From an uncultured Roseateles sp. (GTDB lineage: Bacteria; Pseudomonadota; Gammaproteobacteria; Burkholderiales; Burkholderiaceae_C), in the NCBI RefSeq assembly GCF_963422335.1, contig NZ_OY729424.1, positions 3,968,001-4,032,000 of the forward strand: a DNA stretch of 64,000 nucleotides, given 5' to 3'. The position numbers and the translations under genes are program-made. Within the stretch, counting starts at the first letter, position 1. Each line of letters opens with the position of its first letter. The notes beneath the pieces are model-generated. The model saw nothing but the letters and a program-made list of their open reading frames with translations. It did no database searches and was not told the DNA's origin. Shown in pieces: positions 37,622-46,586 of the stretch.

Positions 37622-38905
37622 ATGCGAACCATTCTGGTTGCCGGAATCTTGTTTGGCATATTGCCATTCATCCTGTGGCGCGCCCGCATCGGGGCCTATG
37701 CCTGGGCCTGGATTGCGATGATGGTGCCGCACCGCCTGGCATATGGTTTCGTGCAGACCATGCCATTTGCCCAGTTGGTGGCCATTTTCACCCTGATCAG
37801 CACGCTGGCATCGCGCGACAAGCGCCCGTTTCCGGTCAACAGCATCACGGTCACGCAGATACTGTTCCTCGTGTGGATGAGTATCACCAGCCTGTTCGCG
37901 ATGAGCCGTCCCGAATGGGTGCTTGATCAGTGGATTTTCGTCTTGAAAATCCACTTCATGCTGTTTGTCACCATGCTGCTGCTGCGCGGTCGCAAACAGA
38001 TAGAAATGCTGATCTGGGTGACCACCTTGTCGATTGGCTATTACGGCATCAAGGGCGGGGTGTTCACCTTGCTGACCGGCGGCGGGTCACGGGTATGGGG
38101 GCCGCCCGGCGGTGTGATATCAGGCAATAACGAACTGGGTATTGCGCTGGTGCTTGTGCTGCCCTTCATGTATTACCTGTATCAGACCATGATCCACAAG
38201 ATGGGGCGCCGCGCCATGGTTCTTGCGATGCTGCTGATGTGCGTCGGCATCCTGGGCACTCAATCGCGGGGCGCTTTGCTGAGTGTGGTGGCAATGGGCA
38301 TGGTGCTCGGGCTGAAGGGCAAGAATCGGGTCAAGACCGTGCTGGCGATTGTGGTGCTGGCTGGCGTGGCGGTGATGTTCATGCCGGACTCATGGACGAA
38401 TCGGATGAATTCGATCCAGACCTATCAGCAGGATTCATCGGCCATGTCGCGCATCTACACCTGGAAGACACTTTGGAATATGGCGCTGGATCGCCCGATT
38501 ACTGGCGCTGGCTTTGGCACTGATAATCCCGTGCTGTTTTCGATGTATGCGCCGCCCGGCGGGGTTGAGGGATACCCGGTCGGGGTGGTGTTTGTGGCGC
38601 ACAGCATTTATCTGCAGGCGCTTGGGGAGCACGGTTTTCCGGGACTGGCAATCTATCTGCTTTTGGGTTTTATTACTTGGCGAAAAGCTGCCAGCATCGC
38701 CAAGAAAACAGCAAATGATCCGGAGTATGCGGCTTGGGTCCCTTTGCTGATGCGAATGGTGCAGGTCAGTCTGGTAGGTTTTGCCGTGGGTGGGGCTTTC
38801 CTGACCCTGGTGCATTTTGACTTGCCTTACTACATTATTTGCTATGTGGTATTGGTTGATGCCACTTTGCGCGAGCGCGCGGTACCCGTCGCGCGACGCG
38901 CTTGA
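37622..38905 (+). CDS. O-antigen ligase/polymerase-like protein, XrtA-associated
   Basis: 427 residues with about ten membrane helices and a Wzy/WaaL-type loop (about 255-310) containing a RIYTWKTLWNMALDRPITGAGFGTD stretch and a later HSIYLQALGEHGFPG segment. This is the family annotated as a putative O-glycosylation ligase of exosortase A systems (TIGR03097). It either polymerises EPS repeat units or transfers glycans to a carrier, possibly PEP-CTERM proteins, which are often glycosylated. It is separated from the GT4 gene by 49 bp with no clear promoter. Confidence 0.9.
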   Translation: MRTILVAGILFGILPFILWRARIGAYAWAWIAMMVPHRLAYGFVQTMPFAQLVAIFTLISTLASRDKRPFPVNSITVTQILFLVWMSITSLFAMSRPEWVLDQWIFVLKIHFMLFVTMLLLRGRKQIEMLIWVTTLSIGYYGIKGGVFTLLTGGGSRVWGPPGGVISGNNELGIALVLVLPFMYYLYQTMIHKMGRRAMVLAMLLMCVGILGTQSRGALLSVVAMGMVLGLKGKNRVKTVLAIVVLAGVAVMFMPDSWTNRMNSIQTYQQDSSAMSRIYTWKTLWNMALDRPITGAGFGTDNPVLFSMYAPPGGVEGYPVGVVFVAHSIYLQALGEHGFPGLAIYLLLGFITWRKAASIAKKTANDPEYAAWVPLLMRMVQVSLVGFAVGGAFLTLVHFDLPYYIICYVVLVDATLRERAVPVARRA

Positions 38906-38920
38906 GGGTGCTGGCGCATA

Positions 38921-38950
38921 TCGGTTAATGTAAACATTATCAATATAATC
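38921..38950 (+). promoter_or_regulatory. AT-rich segment with AATGT-AA-ACATT dyad and TATAAT
   Basis: The last 30 bases before the methyltransferase are strikingly AT-rich for this window. They contain a perfect dyad AATGTAAACATT and a TATAAT hexamer one base before the ATG, and no ribosome site. A -10 box there would give a leaderless or internally started mRNA, so its function as a promoter is doubtful. Confidence 0.3.
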
Positions 38951-39661
38951 ATGACTACTTTGGCCAACAGATTGCTGCGCAAATACTATGACAGTGATGC
39001 GCATCCTTACCGAGCCTTTGAACGCAAGGTGAACCAGCTATTGCAAAGCAAGGATGTGCTCCTGGATGCAGGCTGTGGCCGCACAGCGCCGATCCTGAGC
39101 CAGTACCGAGGGCGTGCCGCCCATTTGATCGGTGTCGATCTGGTCGACTTTGTCGGCGCCCCTGACGATATCGAACTGCACAACAGCGACCTGGCGCATC
39201 TGCCGCTGGCCGACGCGAGTGTTGACCTGATCATGTCGCGTTCGGTGTTCGAGCACCTGATGGACCCCGAAGCGGTTTACAAGGAATTCAACCGGGTGTT
39301 GCGACCGGGGGGGGCGGTGGTGTTCCTGACCGCCAATATGTGGGACTACGGCACGCTGGTGGCGCGCATGGTGCCCAACCGGATGCACTCGAAAATTGTC
39401 AAGAAGGTGGAGGGCCGTGAAGAGGAGGACACTTTCCCCACGGCCTACCGTACCAATACCCGCAAGGCCGTGAATCGCCTGGCCGCGGGCGAGAAATTCC
39501 GGGTGGAGTCTTTCGAGTATCTCAGCCAGTACCCGAACTATCTGATGTTCAATGGCGGACTGTTCTTCCTTGGTATGTGCTTCGAGAAGCTGATCAGCCG
39601 GTTCGAGGCGCTCAAGTACCTGCGGGGCTGGATTTTGGTCACCCTGCGCAAACCCGCCTGA
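38951..39661 (+). CDS. Class I SAM-dependent methyltransferase
   Basis: 236 residues. Motif I DAGCGRTAP (about 38-46) binds SAM; the acidic loop follows in IGVDLVD; motif II/III region SVDLIMSRSVFEHLMDPE and RVLRPGGAVVFLTAN are typical of Methyltransf_11 enzymes. It has a hydrophobic C-terminal region (NYLMFNGGLFFLGMCF). It could O-methylate a sugar of the EPS. The start lacks a ribosome site. The gene continues the operon at 45-bp spacing. Confidence 0.85.
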   Translation: MTTLANRLLRKYYDSDAHPYRAFERKVNQLLQSKDVLLDAGCGRTAPILSQYRGRAAHLIGVDLVDFVGAPDDIELHNSDLAHLPLADASVDLIMSRSVFEHLMDPEAVYKEFNRVLRPGGAVVFLTANMWDYGTLVARMVPNRMHSKIVKKVEGREEEDTFPTAYRTNTRKAVNRLAAGEKFRVESFEYLSQYPNYLMFNGGLFFLGMCFEKLISRFEALKYLRGWILVTLRKPA

Positions 39662-39709
39662 ACTCCGCGGGCCGATTGCAGCACTGGCATGGATGAGTGA
39701 GGGACTCGG

Positions 39710-40711
39710 GTGAACGCTTTCTCTTTGGGCCTGGTGACGCAGTGCACGCGGCTTGGCTTCGACTTGTTGGGCACCCTGGCCCCGCCCAGGCTATCGGTGC
39801 TCACCTTTCACCGGGTCCATGCGCGTCCGGATGCCTTGTTTCCAGGCGAACCGGACGCCGAGCGTTTCGACTTGTTGATGCGCCTGGTCGCCGGCAGCTT
39901 CCGCGTGCTCAGCCTTGCCCAGGCTGCCGAGCACCTGGAGCAGGCCACTCTGCCGGCCCGCAGCCTGGTGCTGACTTTTGATGATGGCTATGCGGACAAT
40001 GCCGAGATTGCGCTGCCCATCCTGCAGCGACACGGGCTGAAGGCCAGCTTCTTCGTGTCGTCCGGCTTTCTCGACGGTGGCCGGATGTGGAACGACTCGG
40101 TGATCGAGTGTTTGCGTGCCAGCCGACTGGCCAGCGTCGATCTGGGCGAGTTCAGCCTTTCACGATTGCCGCTGGAGAGCATCGAGCAACGCCAACAGGC
40201 GGTGCAGGCCCTGCTGCCGCGCATCAAATACCTGAGCCTGGATGAGCGCGAAACAGCGCTGGCCAGGCTGCGCCGGCTTTGTGCGGTGGAGCACCTGCCG
40301 CAGGACCTGATGATGAGCACTGAGCAACTGCGCAGCCTGCACCGGGCCGGTATGGAGATCGGCGGCCACACGGTGAGCCATCCGATACTCACCACGCTTG
40401 ACGGGCTACAGGCCGAACGCGAGATCGCGCAGGGCCGCCAGCGTCTGCAGGAACTCATCGACACGCCGGTGCAAGTCTTCGCCTACCCGAACGGCAAGCC
40501 GGGTCAGGACTACGACGCCAGCCACGCAGCACTGGTGCGCAAGCTGGGCTTTCGTGCCGCCGTCAGCACCGCAGCGGGTGCCGCGGCCGCCGGCGCGGAT
40601 CTGTTCCAACTTCCGCGCTTCACGCCCTGGGCCAAGGGGCTGCCGGTGTGGGCAGCACGCCTGGCTCTGAACCAGCGCCGCAGTCGTTACGACAGGGCCG
40701 TGGCCGCCTGA
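39710..40711 (+). CDS. Polysaccharide deacetylase family protein
   Basis: 333 residues from GTG 39710. NodB motifs: LVLTFDDGYADN (motif 1) and EIGGHTVSHPIL (motif 2, His pair), with VFAYPNGKPGQDYD as motif 3. Unlike the XrtA-type deacetylase at 21638, this is the ordinary FDDGY form with an insert between motifs 1 and 2. It may deacetylate a second position or act on the carrier-bound glycan. It ends the 25-kb operon and overlaps by 25 bases the 3' end of the convergent gene on the minus strand. Confidence 0.9.
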   Translation: MNAFSLGLVTQCTRLGFDLLGTLAPPRLSVLTFHRVHARPDALFPGEPDAERFDLLMRLVAGSFRVLSLAQAAEHLEQATLPARSLVLTFDDGYADNAEIALPILQRHGLKASFFVSSGFLDGGRMWNDSVIECLRASRLASVDLGEFSLSRLPLESIEQRQQAVQALLPRIKYLSLDERETALARLRRLCAVEHLPQDLMMSTEQLRSLHRAGMEIGGHTVSHPILTTLDGLQAEREIAQGRQRLQELIDTPVQVFAYPNGKPGQDYDASHAALVRKLGFRAAVSTAAGAAAAGADLFQLPRFTPWAKGLPVWAARLALNQRRSRYDRAVAA

Positions 40712-42501
40712 GGCGCCTCTTCCTGGCCGCGCAGCCACTGTTCCAGCATCATCAGTATCCAGACCATCTCGCCGTAGTAGCCGGGGTGCTCCTGCAGATG
40801 CTGATCCATCAGCGCCTGCACAAAGTCAGCCCGCACGATGCCGCGTGTCACCAGGCCTTGCAGGCTGTCCCTGGCCAGCTGCTTCAGTGCGGGATCGCGT
40901 GACATCCAGGGCCCATAGGGCAGGCCGAAGCCCTGTTTTTTCTTGTTGATGATTTCATCGGGCAGGAAACCGCGCAGCGCCTCCTTGAAGAACCAACGAA
41001 GCTTGAAGCGCCGGAGCTTCCAGTTGGGTGCCAGCGTCATGGAAAAGTCGGCAAGGCGATCGGACAGCATCGGGAAGCCCACGGCAATGCCGGCCATCGA
41101 GGTGGCGCCACGCACCTTGGGCAGATCGCTGTCGGCCAGGGTGTAGCGCCAATCGTAGGCCAGCATGTGATTGACCAGGCCCACCGGCTGTTCGCATTCG
41201 TCCCAGGTGGCCCGCATGTGCTGGGCTGGCAGCGTCGTGTCGACGGTGGACAGGAACTCGGCGGTGAGGACCTTGGCCGGGTTCAACTGCATCACCAGAT
41301 TGTGGTTCTGCAGGCGGTCGGGCATCGGTGCCCTGGAGTGGCGCACATAGCCGGTGAGCTGCCGCAGACCGGGAATGCGGCGCAAGACACTCGCATCACC
41401 GCAAAACGGTTGGATCGTATTTCTGAGCCCCTGGGGCAGCGCATGGTAGTACTCGAACACCTGCTGCAGGGCATAGCGGGAGTTGCCGCCGAACAGTTCG
41501 TCGCCGCCGTCACCGGCCAGTATCTTGCTGCAGCCGTCTTCCCTGGCCATCTTGGCGCAGTAGTACGAGGGCAGCGACGAGGAGTTGCCAAAGGGTTGAT
41601 CGTGATACCGGGCGACTGCCGGAATACTCGCCAGCAGATCAGCCGGCGTGACGTAGTACTCGTGGTGCCGGCAGCCGAAGTGGCGCGCGGCCAGCCGCGC
41701 GTAGGCCATCTCGTCATAACCATCGGCCTCGAAGCCGATCGAATAGGCGTCGGGCGGCTGTCCACCGACCTCACGCAGCATGCCGGTCACCGTGGAGCTG
41801 TCTGTACCTCCCGACAGAAAGCTGCCCACCTTGCCCTGGCCCTCGACCTCTTCCTTGACGGCTGATCGGATCAACTGGCGAAAGCTGTCCCGGGCTGGAG
41901 CGAAGTCCTGATGGTGATGCTCGTCAAAACGCAGCGGCCAGTGACGTTCCAGGCGCGTGCCTTGGCGCTCGATCAGCAGGCTGTGCGCCGCGGGCAGGCG
42001 CCGTACCTTGGCGAAAATGGTGCGCGGCGCCGGAATCATGTGGAAGAAGAGATAGTCGAAGATCGCCTGCGGATCGAACTCGGTGCCGCGGCCCGACACG
42101 CCATCGGCGCGGTCGGAAAAGCTGAGCCCTTGCCCCTCGGTCAGCGAGTAGCACAGGGTCTGAATGGCGAAGCGGTCAACCGACAGGAACACCGCGGGGC
42201 GCGAGGTGTCCACCACCACCAGTGCGTAGCCGCCGCGCAACCGGGCGCTGGCCTGCACGCCATGCCGCCTCCACACCTGCAGGAATCCGGCCGCGGGTCC
42301 GGACTTCGCGGCCAATAAAGCGGCATCGCCGTCATCGAATTGGGGCGAGCCGAGCAGCGCGCAGGCAAGTTGGCTGTCGTACGCAATATCAGCCCCGCGC
42401 AAGCCCAGGGTGTCAAACCATCGGGCATCCGGCGGGTTTGATTCAAACAGGCGAGCCAGATCGATTTGTCCTGAGAATTTGTCCTTCATTGAATCGGGCA
42501 A
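40687..42501 (-). CDS. Asparagine-synthase-like protein lacking the Cys nucleophile
   Basis: 604 residues (ATG 42501; an in-frame ATG 12 bases on is the alternative). The N-terminal 200 residues keep the Ntn fold outline (LRGGYALVVVDTS, FLSVDRFAIQTLCYS) but there is no Met-Cys start, so it cannot use glutamine the usual way. The ATP-pyrophosphatase loop is FLSGGTDSSTV (228-238), with LAGDGGDELFGGN and the KKKQGFGLP segment near the end. Such proteins adenylate a carboxylate and form an amide with ammonia or another amine; lasso-peptide cyclases and beta-lactam synthetases are examples. It is transcribed alone, opposite to the EPS operon. The amine donor is unknown. Confidence 0.87.
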   Translation of the reverse strand: MPDSMKDKFSGQIDLARLFESNPPDARWFDTLGLRGADIAYDSQLACALLGSPQFDDGDAALLAAKSGPAAGFLQVWRRHGVQASARLRGGYALVVVDTSRPAVFLSVDRFAIQTLCYSLTEGQGLSFSDRADGVSGRGTEFDPQAIFDYLFFHMIPAPRTIFAKVRRLPAAHSLLIERQGTRLERHWPLRFDEHHHQDFAPARDSFRQLIRSAVKEEVEGQGKVGSFLSGGTDSSTVTGMLREVGGQPPDAYSIGFEADGYDEMAYARLAARHFGCRHHEYYVTPADLLASIPAVARYHDQPFGNSSSLPSYYCAKMAREDGCSKILAGDGGDELFGGNSRYALQQVFEYYHALPQGLRNTIQPFCGDASVLRRIPGLRQLTGYVRHSRAPMPDRLQNHNLVMQLNPAKVLTAEFLSTVDTTLPAQHMRATWDECEQPVGLVNHMLAYDWRYTLADSDLPKVRGATSMAGIAVGFPMLSDRLADFSMTLAPNWKLRRFKLRWFFKEALRGFLPDEIINKKKQGFGLPYGPWMSRDPALKQLARDSLQGLVTRGIVRADFVQALMDQHLQEHPGYYGEMVWILMMLEQWLRGQEEAPQAATALS

Positions 42502-42631
42502 TATGTTTTAGAGTGATCAGGGACAATGAGGTGTCGGATACTCCCCGGCGCCTCTTTCGTCATGGCTAAAGCCCCGCTTCGGTCTTGCGCAAAGGGCTGT
42601 CGATTATGTGCGCGCTGCCTTGTTCTAGCCG

Positions 42632-44155
42632 ATGAAAAAACGATTCTTGTTCAGCTTGTTGGCGGTATCAGTGTCATTTGCCTCAGCGCAGGGCGGCGAG
42701 GAACAAATTGCAGAGTTGAAGGGCTTGAGCGAGCGCCGGCTGCTGTACGAAGGCGAAGGCGGCGTGAATTGCGAGTTCTTTATGAACGATATTCTGCCTT
42801 GGGAGCGGCGCGCGGGGGATTGGCGCGATGCCCACGGCAAACGCTTCGGCGACAAGCCCTTTGCCGAGGCCACCCCCGGCCCGGCCGGCGGGATGTGGGA
42901 CGTGACCGCACTGGTTCGTTCCTGGCAGGTCGCGCGAGCCCGCCATGGTCAACTATTCATGCGCACGACCGCCGGTACCGGTTTTGCGCTGTTCCACAGC
43001 CGACAGGCGGCAAACGTCGCCGACCGGCCACTGCTGGCGCTTGAGTACACCGATGGACACAGGGACCTGCTCCATCCCGCGGCCGATACGCACACCGACT
43101 GCTCGACCTATAAATCGATCGGCTTGGCGCCAACGCTGGTGGCCAGCGATCAGAACAATGTGTTGTTGCAGTTCGAGTTGCCGGTTGCTTCGCATTCGAG
43201 AACCTTGGTGCAGGCCAGGCTCGTGCTGACCGGGGCCGGCATCCGTGGCGCCCCGATCCGGCTGGGCGTGTTCGAGACCGCTGTTCCCGGGTTTTCATCG
43301 ACGACCTCGCCGGCCAAAGGGCTGGCGGCCGATTTCGAGGCGGACCAGGGCCTTGAGCGGCATCCCGAGGTGGTGTTTTTTTCCGGATTCGACGACGCGC
43401 CTTCGTGGCGAGGTCAATGGGCGCGGGGCGGCTACGGAGAAATGGAAACCTTGAACAAGGATGAAACCCTTCGATTCAAGCCCTTGCTCGGGGCCGCTCT
43501 GCGCGTGAACCTGAAGAAGGGCAGCAATATGGGGGTGGACCTGCGCATCAACCTGAAGGACCATGGCGGCGAGCCGGATGAGCTGTTCTTCCGCTACTAC
43601 CTGCGACTGGCCGACGACTGGGAGCCTTCCGTTGATGGCGGCAAGCTTCCTGGTCTGGCCGGCACCTATGGCCGCGCGGGCTGGGGAGGGCGTCAATCCG
43701 ACGGTAGCAATGGCTGGTCGATGCGGGGCGCATTTTTCAAGGCGTTTCCAGCCGACCACCCCTTGGCTGGGTTGACCCAACTGGCGACCTATGCCTACCA
43801 CGCCAACATGAAGTCGATCAACGGAGACCATTGGCTGTGGTCCGGGGCGCTGTTGCAGCGCAATCGCTGGTACTGCATTGAGCAGCAGATTCAACTCAAC
43901 CACCCGGAGAGTCCGGACGGCCGCATGCGCGCCTGGGTCGACGGACGGCTTGTGCTCGACAAGGACAAACTGCGCTTTCGTTCCGTCGGCAATCTGCACA
44001 TAGAAAGCGCCTGGCTCAATGTGTTCCATGGGGGGACGGCGGTATCTCCTCACGATCAACACCTCTATATCGACAATGTGGTGCTTGCGCGCCGCTATAT
44101 TGGGCCTTTGGGTCATGCTCAGTCCGGCACAATCCATAACGGCTCCGTGCAATGA
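42632..44155 (+). CDS. Secreted polysaccharide lyase 14-like protein
   Basis: 507 residues with a Sec signal (about 1-19, ending SFASAQ). Residues about 40-230 form a beta-rich domain with GGMWDVTALVRSWQV, LEYTDGHRD and similar segments, resembling the DNRLRE/disaggregatase-related modules. Residues about 245-500 resemble the PL14 jelly-roll: DELFFRYYLRLADDWEP, GGKLPGLAGTYG, GWSMRGAF and RNRWYCIEQQIQLN. PL14 enzymes cleave uronic-acid polymers. Given two uronate-forming dehydrogenases nearby, it may trim or release the EPS; a purely binding role is also possible. It starts 130 bp from the divergent Asn-synthase-like gene. Confidence 0.75.
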   Translation: MKKRFLFSLLAVSVSFASAQGGEEQIAELKGLSERRLLYEGEGGVNCEFFMNDILPWERRAGDWRDAHGKRFGDKPFAEATPGPAGGMWDVTALVRSWQVARARHGQLFMRTTAGTGFALFHSRQAANVADRPLLALEYTDGHRDLLHPAADTHTDCSTYKSIGLAPTLVASDQNNVLLQFELPVASHSRTLVQARLVLTGAGIRGAPIRLGVFETAVPGFSSTTSPAKGLAADFEADQGLERHPEVVFFSGFDDAPSWRGQWARGGYGEMETLNKDETLRFKPLLGAALRVNLKKGSNMGVDLRINLKDHGGEPDELFFRYYLRLADDWEPSVDGGKLPGLAGTYGRAGWGGRQSDGSNGWSMRGAFFKAFPADHPLAGLTQLATYAYHANMKSINGDHWLWSGALLQRNRWYCIEQQIQLNHPESPDGRMRAWVDGRLVLDKDKLRFRSVGNLHIESAWLNVFHGGTAVSPHDQHLYIDNVVLARRYIGPLGHAQSGTIHNGSVQ

Positions 44156-44240
44156 CCGCCGTCAGCGTGATGGCGTCTGGCGGCGCACCGACTTGCAGTC
44201 TTGCCCTGCCAACGAATCAGCACAGCCTGTCCTATTCACG

Positions 44241-45428
44241 ATGCCCGCGATTTCCCATCCGATCCCCACCGTTCGCGATCTGTTCTGGCCCAGGCCAGTG
44301 GCATCGACCCGGGCACTGATGGCGACACCCGGACTGGAGCTGACCTACCAGGCGCGTGGTGCCTTGCTGCGGGCCTGTCGGGAAATCGCCGAGACGACCT
44401 CGCATCGCGACATCCTGCTGCCCGCTTTCCATTGCCCCTCGGGCATCTCGCCGGCGCTGATGGCCGGTCTGAATCCGGTGTTCTATCGGATCCGCCGTGA
44501 CCTGAGCATCGACTATGAAGATTTGCTCGGCAAGGCCAGCGGCAACACCTGTGCCGTGCTGGTCATACATTTTTTCGGTATTGCCGCCGATTTGAAGCCG
44601 CTGGCGGGCTTGCGCGAGCGGGGCGTGAGCCTGATCGAAGACTGGTCGCATTCGTTCGTGCAAGGTGAATCGCCGGTGCTGGCCGGCAGCGCGGACAGCG
44701 ACTACCGGATCTACAGTTTCTGGAAATTGGTGCCTTCCGGCGTGGGCGGGGGGCTGATGCGAGGCGAGGCCCGGCGCGCCGCTTCGCTCAAGCCCCTGAG
44801 CTTGGCGCCGCTCCGCAAGCGCATCGTTAATCTCAAGCAACTCCTGGAAGAGGCGCTGGAGCACGGGCCGCGGGGCCTCGCGCGCTCGGTGTTCGGCGCA
44901 GTCGAGGCCCTGCGTCTGGCACTGAAGCCCAAACCTGCGAAGCTGCCGGCCATCAAACCCGCTTCGACGCAAATTCCGGGCGAGGCCCGGTATCCCGTCG
45001 ATCCTCTCCTGGCCGACAGCGCCATGCCGCCCCTGGCCCGAAACCTGATCGAGGCCTACGATCTCGCTGCCGTGGCTCAGCGCCGACGCAGCAATTTCCG
45101 CCGCTACGCGCAGTCGCTGCCATGCCGCGGGCCGCTGAGGCTTTTGTACGCTGACCTGCCCGACAACACCTGTCCCTGGGTGTTTCCTGTGCTGCTGGAC
45201 GGACGCGATTCAATCGACCACCGCTGGCGCGACCAGGGCGTGGCGCTGCATACCTTCGGCATCTATTTGCACTCCATCCTGTTCGAGCACGCGGACCAGC
45301 AAGCGATCGATGACGCGCTCTACCTGGCCGATCATCTGCTTTGCCTGGCTGTGCACCAGGACATCTCTGACACCGATATCGAGCGCAGCGCCGATATCAT
45401 CCGATCCAGCCTTGCGGAGTTGATCTGA
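44241..45428 (+). CDS. DegT/DnrJ/EryC1-like aminotransferase homologue
   Basis: 395 residues from ATG 44241; the frame is open further upstream but only inside the lyase gene, and the ribosome site is weak. PLP-fold features: LLPAFHCPSGISPAL, LVIHFFGIAADLKPL, VSLIEDWSHSFV (Asp134 for the pyridine N) and YSFWKLVPSGVGGGLM, where K162 is the Schiff-base Lys candidate. The fold matches the sugar-aminotransferase superfamily, but several usual substrate residues are not recognisable, so a different amine substrate is possible. It lies 85 bp after the lyase gene and 3 bp before a GNAT gene. Confidence 0.75.
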   Translation: MPAISHPIPTVRDLFWPRPVASTRALMATPGLELTYQARGALLRACREIAETTSHRDILLPAFHCPSGISPALMAGLNPVFYRIRRDLSIDYEDLLGKASGNTCAVLVIHFFGIAADLKPLAGLRERGVSLIEDWSHSFVQGESPVLAGSADSDYRIYSFWKLVPSGVGGGLMRGEARRAASLKPLSLAPLRKRIVNLKQLLEEALEHGPRGLARSVFGAVEALRLALKPKPAKLPAIKPASTQIPGEARYPVDPLLADSAMPPLARNLIEAYDLAAVAQRRRSNFRRYAQSLPCRGPLRLLYADLPDNTCPWVFPVLLDGRDSIDHRWRDQGVALHTFGIYLHSILFEHADQQAIDDALYLADHLLCLAVHQDISDTDIERSADIIRSSLAELI

Positions 45429-45431
45429 GAT

Positions 45432-46574
45432 ATGAGCATCGACGTCAAGGTCGTTTCGACGCTTCAATCCTTCCAGGCTTTGCGCGAGCCCTGGAATGCC
45501 TTGGTCAGCGACAGAAAAGAAAATCTCCTGGGCCTGGATGCCACCTCGACCTTCGAGTGGTTCGAGGCAACTCTTGCCGCTTTTGATCAGGCGGCCGACA
45601 CGCGGGTGCTTGTGCTGTCCAGCGGCGGCGAGTTGATGGGCTTGATGCCGGTTTTTTCCGACACTCCTCAGAAGCGCTGGCCCCAGCTGAAAGCGCCGAC
45701 CGACCTGTATGGCGGTCGGGTAGGCTTGCTACTCAGGCGCTTCAGTCCCGACCTGGTATCGGCCTTGATCGAGGGGCTGGATCTCGCTTACCGTGATTGG
45801 AGCAGTTTCCAGATCACGCTCGTGGTGGGTAGCGAGAGCGCCCTGGCGATCGAACAGCAGTGCCAGACCGGGGGCTTCAATCTTGCCAAATGGGACCAGC
45901 GCGAATCCCCCTACTTTCCCTTGTTGAGCGGTGCCGAGGCGTTTCAGGCCGGCATCAGCAAGGGTCTGCGCCAGTTGCTGCGGACCTCGACCAACAAGTT
46001 CAAGGCACTGGGCGAACTGAAGCATTTGCAGTTGACGAAGGAGGCGCAGGCAACGGAGTTGCTGGACATCGTGCTCGACATCGAACGCAAGTCATGGAAG
46101 CACGAGGCCGGATCGGCCATCACCAACAACTTGCAGCAGGAGCGCTTCTACCGCGAACTGTTTCCCCGGGCGATGCGCAGCGGCCTTTTGCTGGGCCAGA
46201 TATTGAGCCTGAACGACAGCCCGATTGCGTACAACTTCGGCTTGCAGCGCGACGGCGTCTTCTCCTGCCTCAAGCACAGCCATGTGCAGAGCATGGACAA
46301 GCTGAGTCCCAGCTATCTGCTGAATCTCGCCCTGATTGACCATTTGCGCGCCAGCGGCGTGCATACCTATGATTTCATGGGCCTGCCCGACCCGCACAAG
46401 CTGCGCTGGTCGAATGCCTCGAGTACCTACTCACGCTACAACGCGCGCATCTTCAATCGCAATCTGGCCGGCCGCCTGGCTTTTCACGGATACAAGATCA
46501 AACACAAGCTGGCCAGCACAGTGCTGCGACCCAAGTCGAAACAGCAGGCCGAAGCGCGGGCTGAAGCCGAGTAG
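45432..46574 (+). CDS. GNAT family protein (CelD/BcsL, FemAB-like)
   Basis: 380 residues. The Acetyltransf_6 core shows LLDIVLDIERKSWKHEAGS, YRELFPRAM, and SPIAYNFGLQRDGVFSCLKHSHVQSMDKLSPSYLLNLALIDHL, followed by YDFMGLPDPHKLRWS. Such proteins are common in EPS and cellulose loci, where they are assumed to move acyl or aminoacyl groups to the polymer. Donor and acceptor cannot be told from sequence. It ends 12 bp before the convergent beta-helix gene, with no terminator visible between them. Confidence 0.85.
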   Translation: MSIDVKVVSTLQSFQALREPWNALVSDRKENLLGLDATSTFEWFEATLAAFDQAADTRVLVLSSGGELMGLMPVFSDTPQKRWPQLKAPTDLYGGRVGLLLRRFSPDLVSALIEGLDLAYRDWSSFQITLVVGSESALAIEQQCQTGGFNLAKWDQRESPYFPLLSGAEAFQAGISKGLRQLLRTSTNKFKALGELKHLQLTKEAQATELLDIVLDIERKSWKHEAGSAITNNLQQERFYRELFPRAMRSGLLLGQILSLNDSPIAYNFGLQRDGVFSCLKHSHVQSMDKLSPSYLLNLALIDHLRASGVHTYDFMGLPDPHKLRWSNASSTYSRYNARIFNRNLAGRLAFHGYKIKHKLASTVLRPKSKQQAEARAEAE

Positions 46575-46586
46575 CCGCGGGCCTGC

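Noticed and set aside
42563..42578. TGGCTAAAGCCCCGCT as a sigma-54 promoter for the lyase gene, with a TGTCGG half-box nearby
   Set aside because: GG-N10-GC spacing is right, but the -12 part is poor (CCGC) and the TTTACA half of the box is missing; too weak to list.
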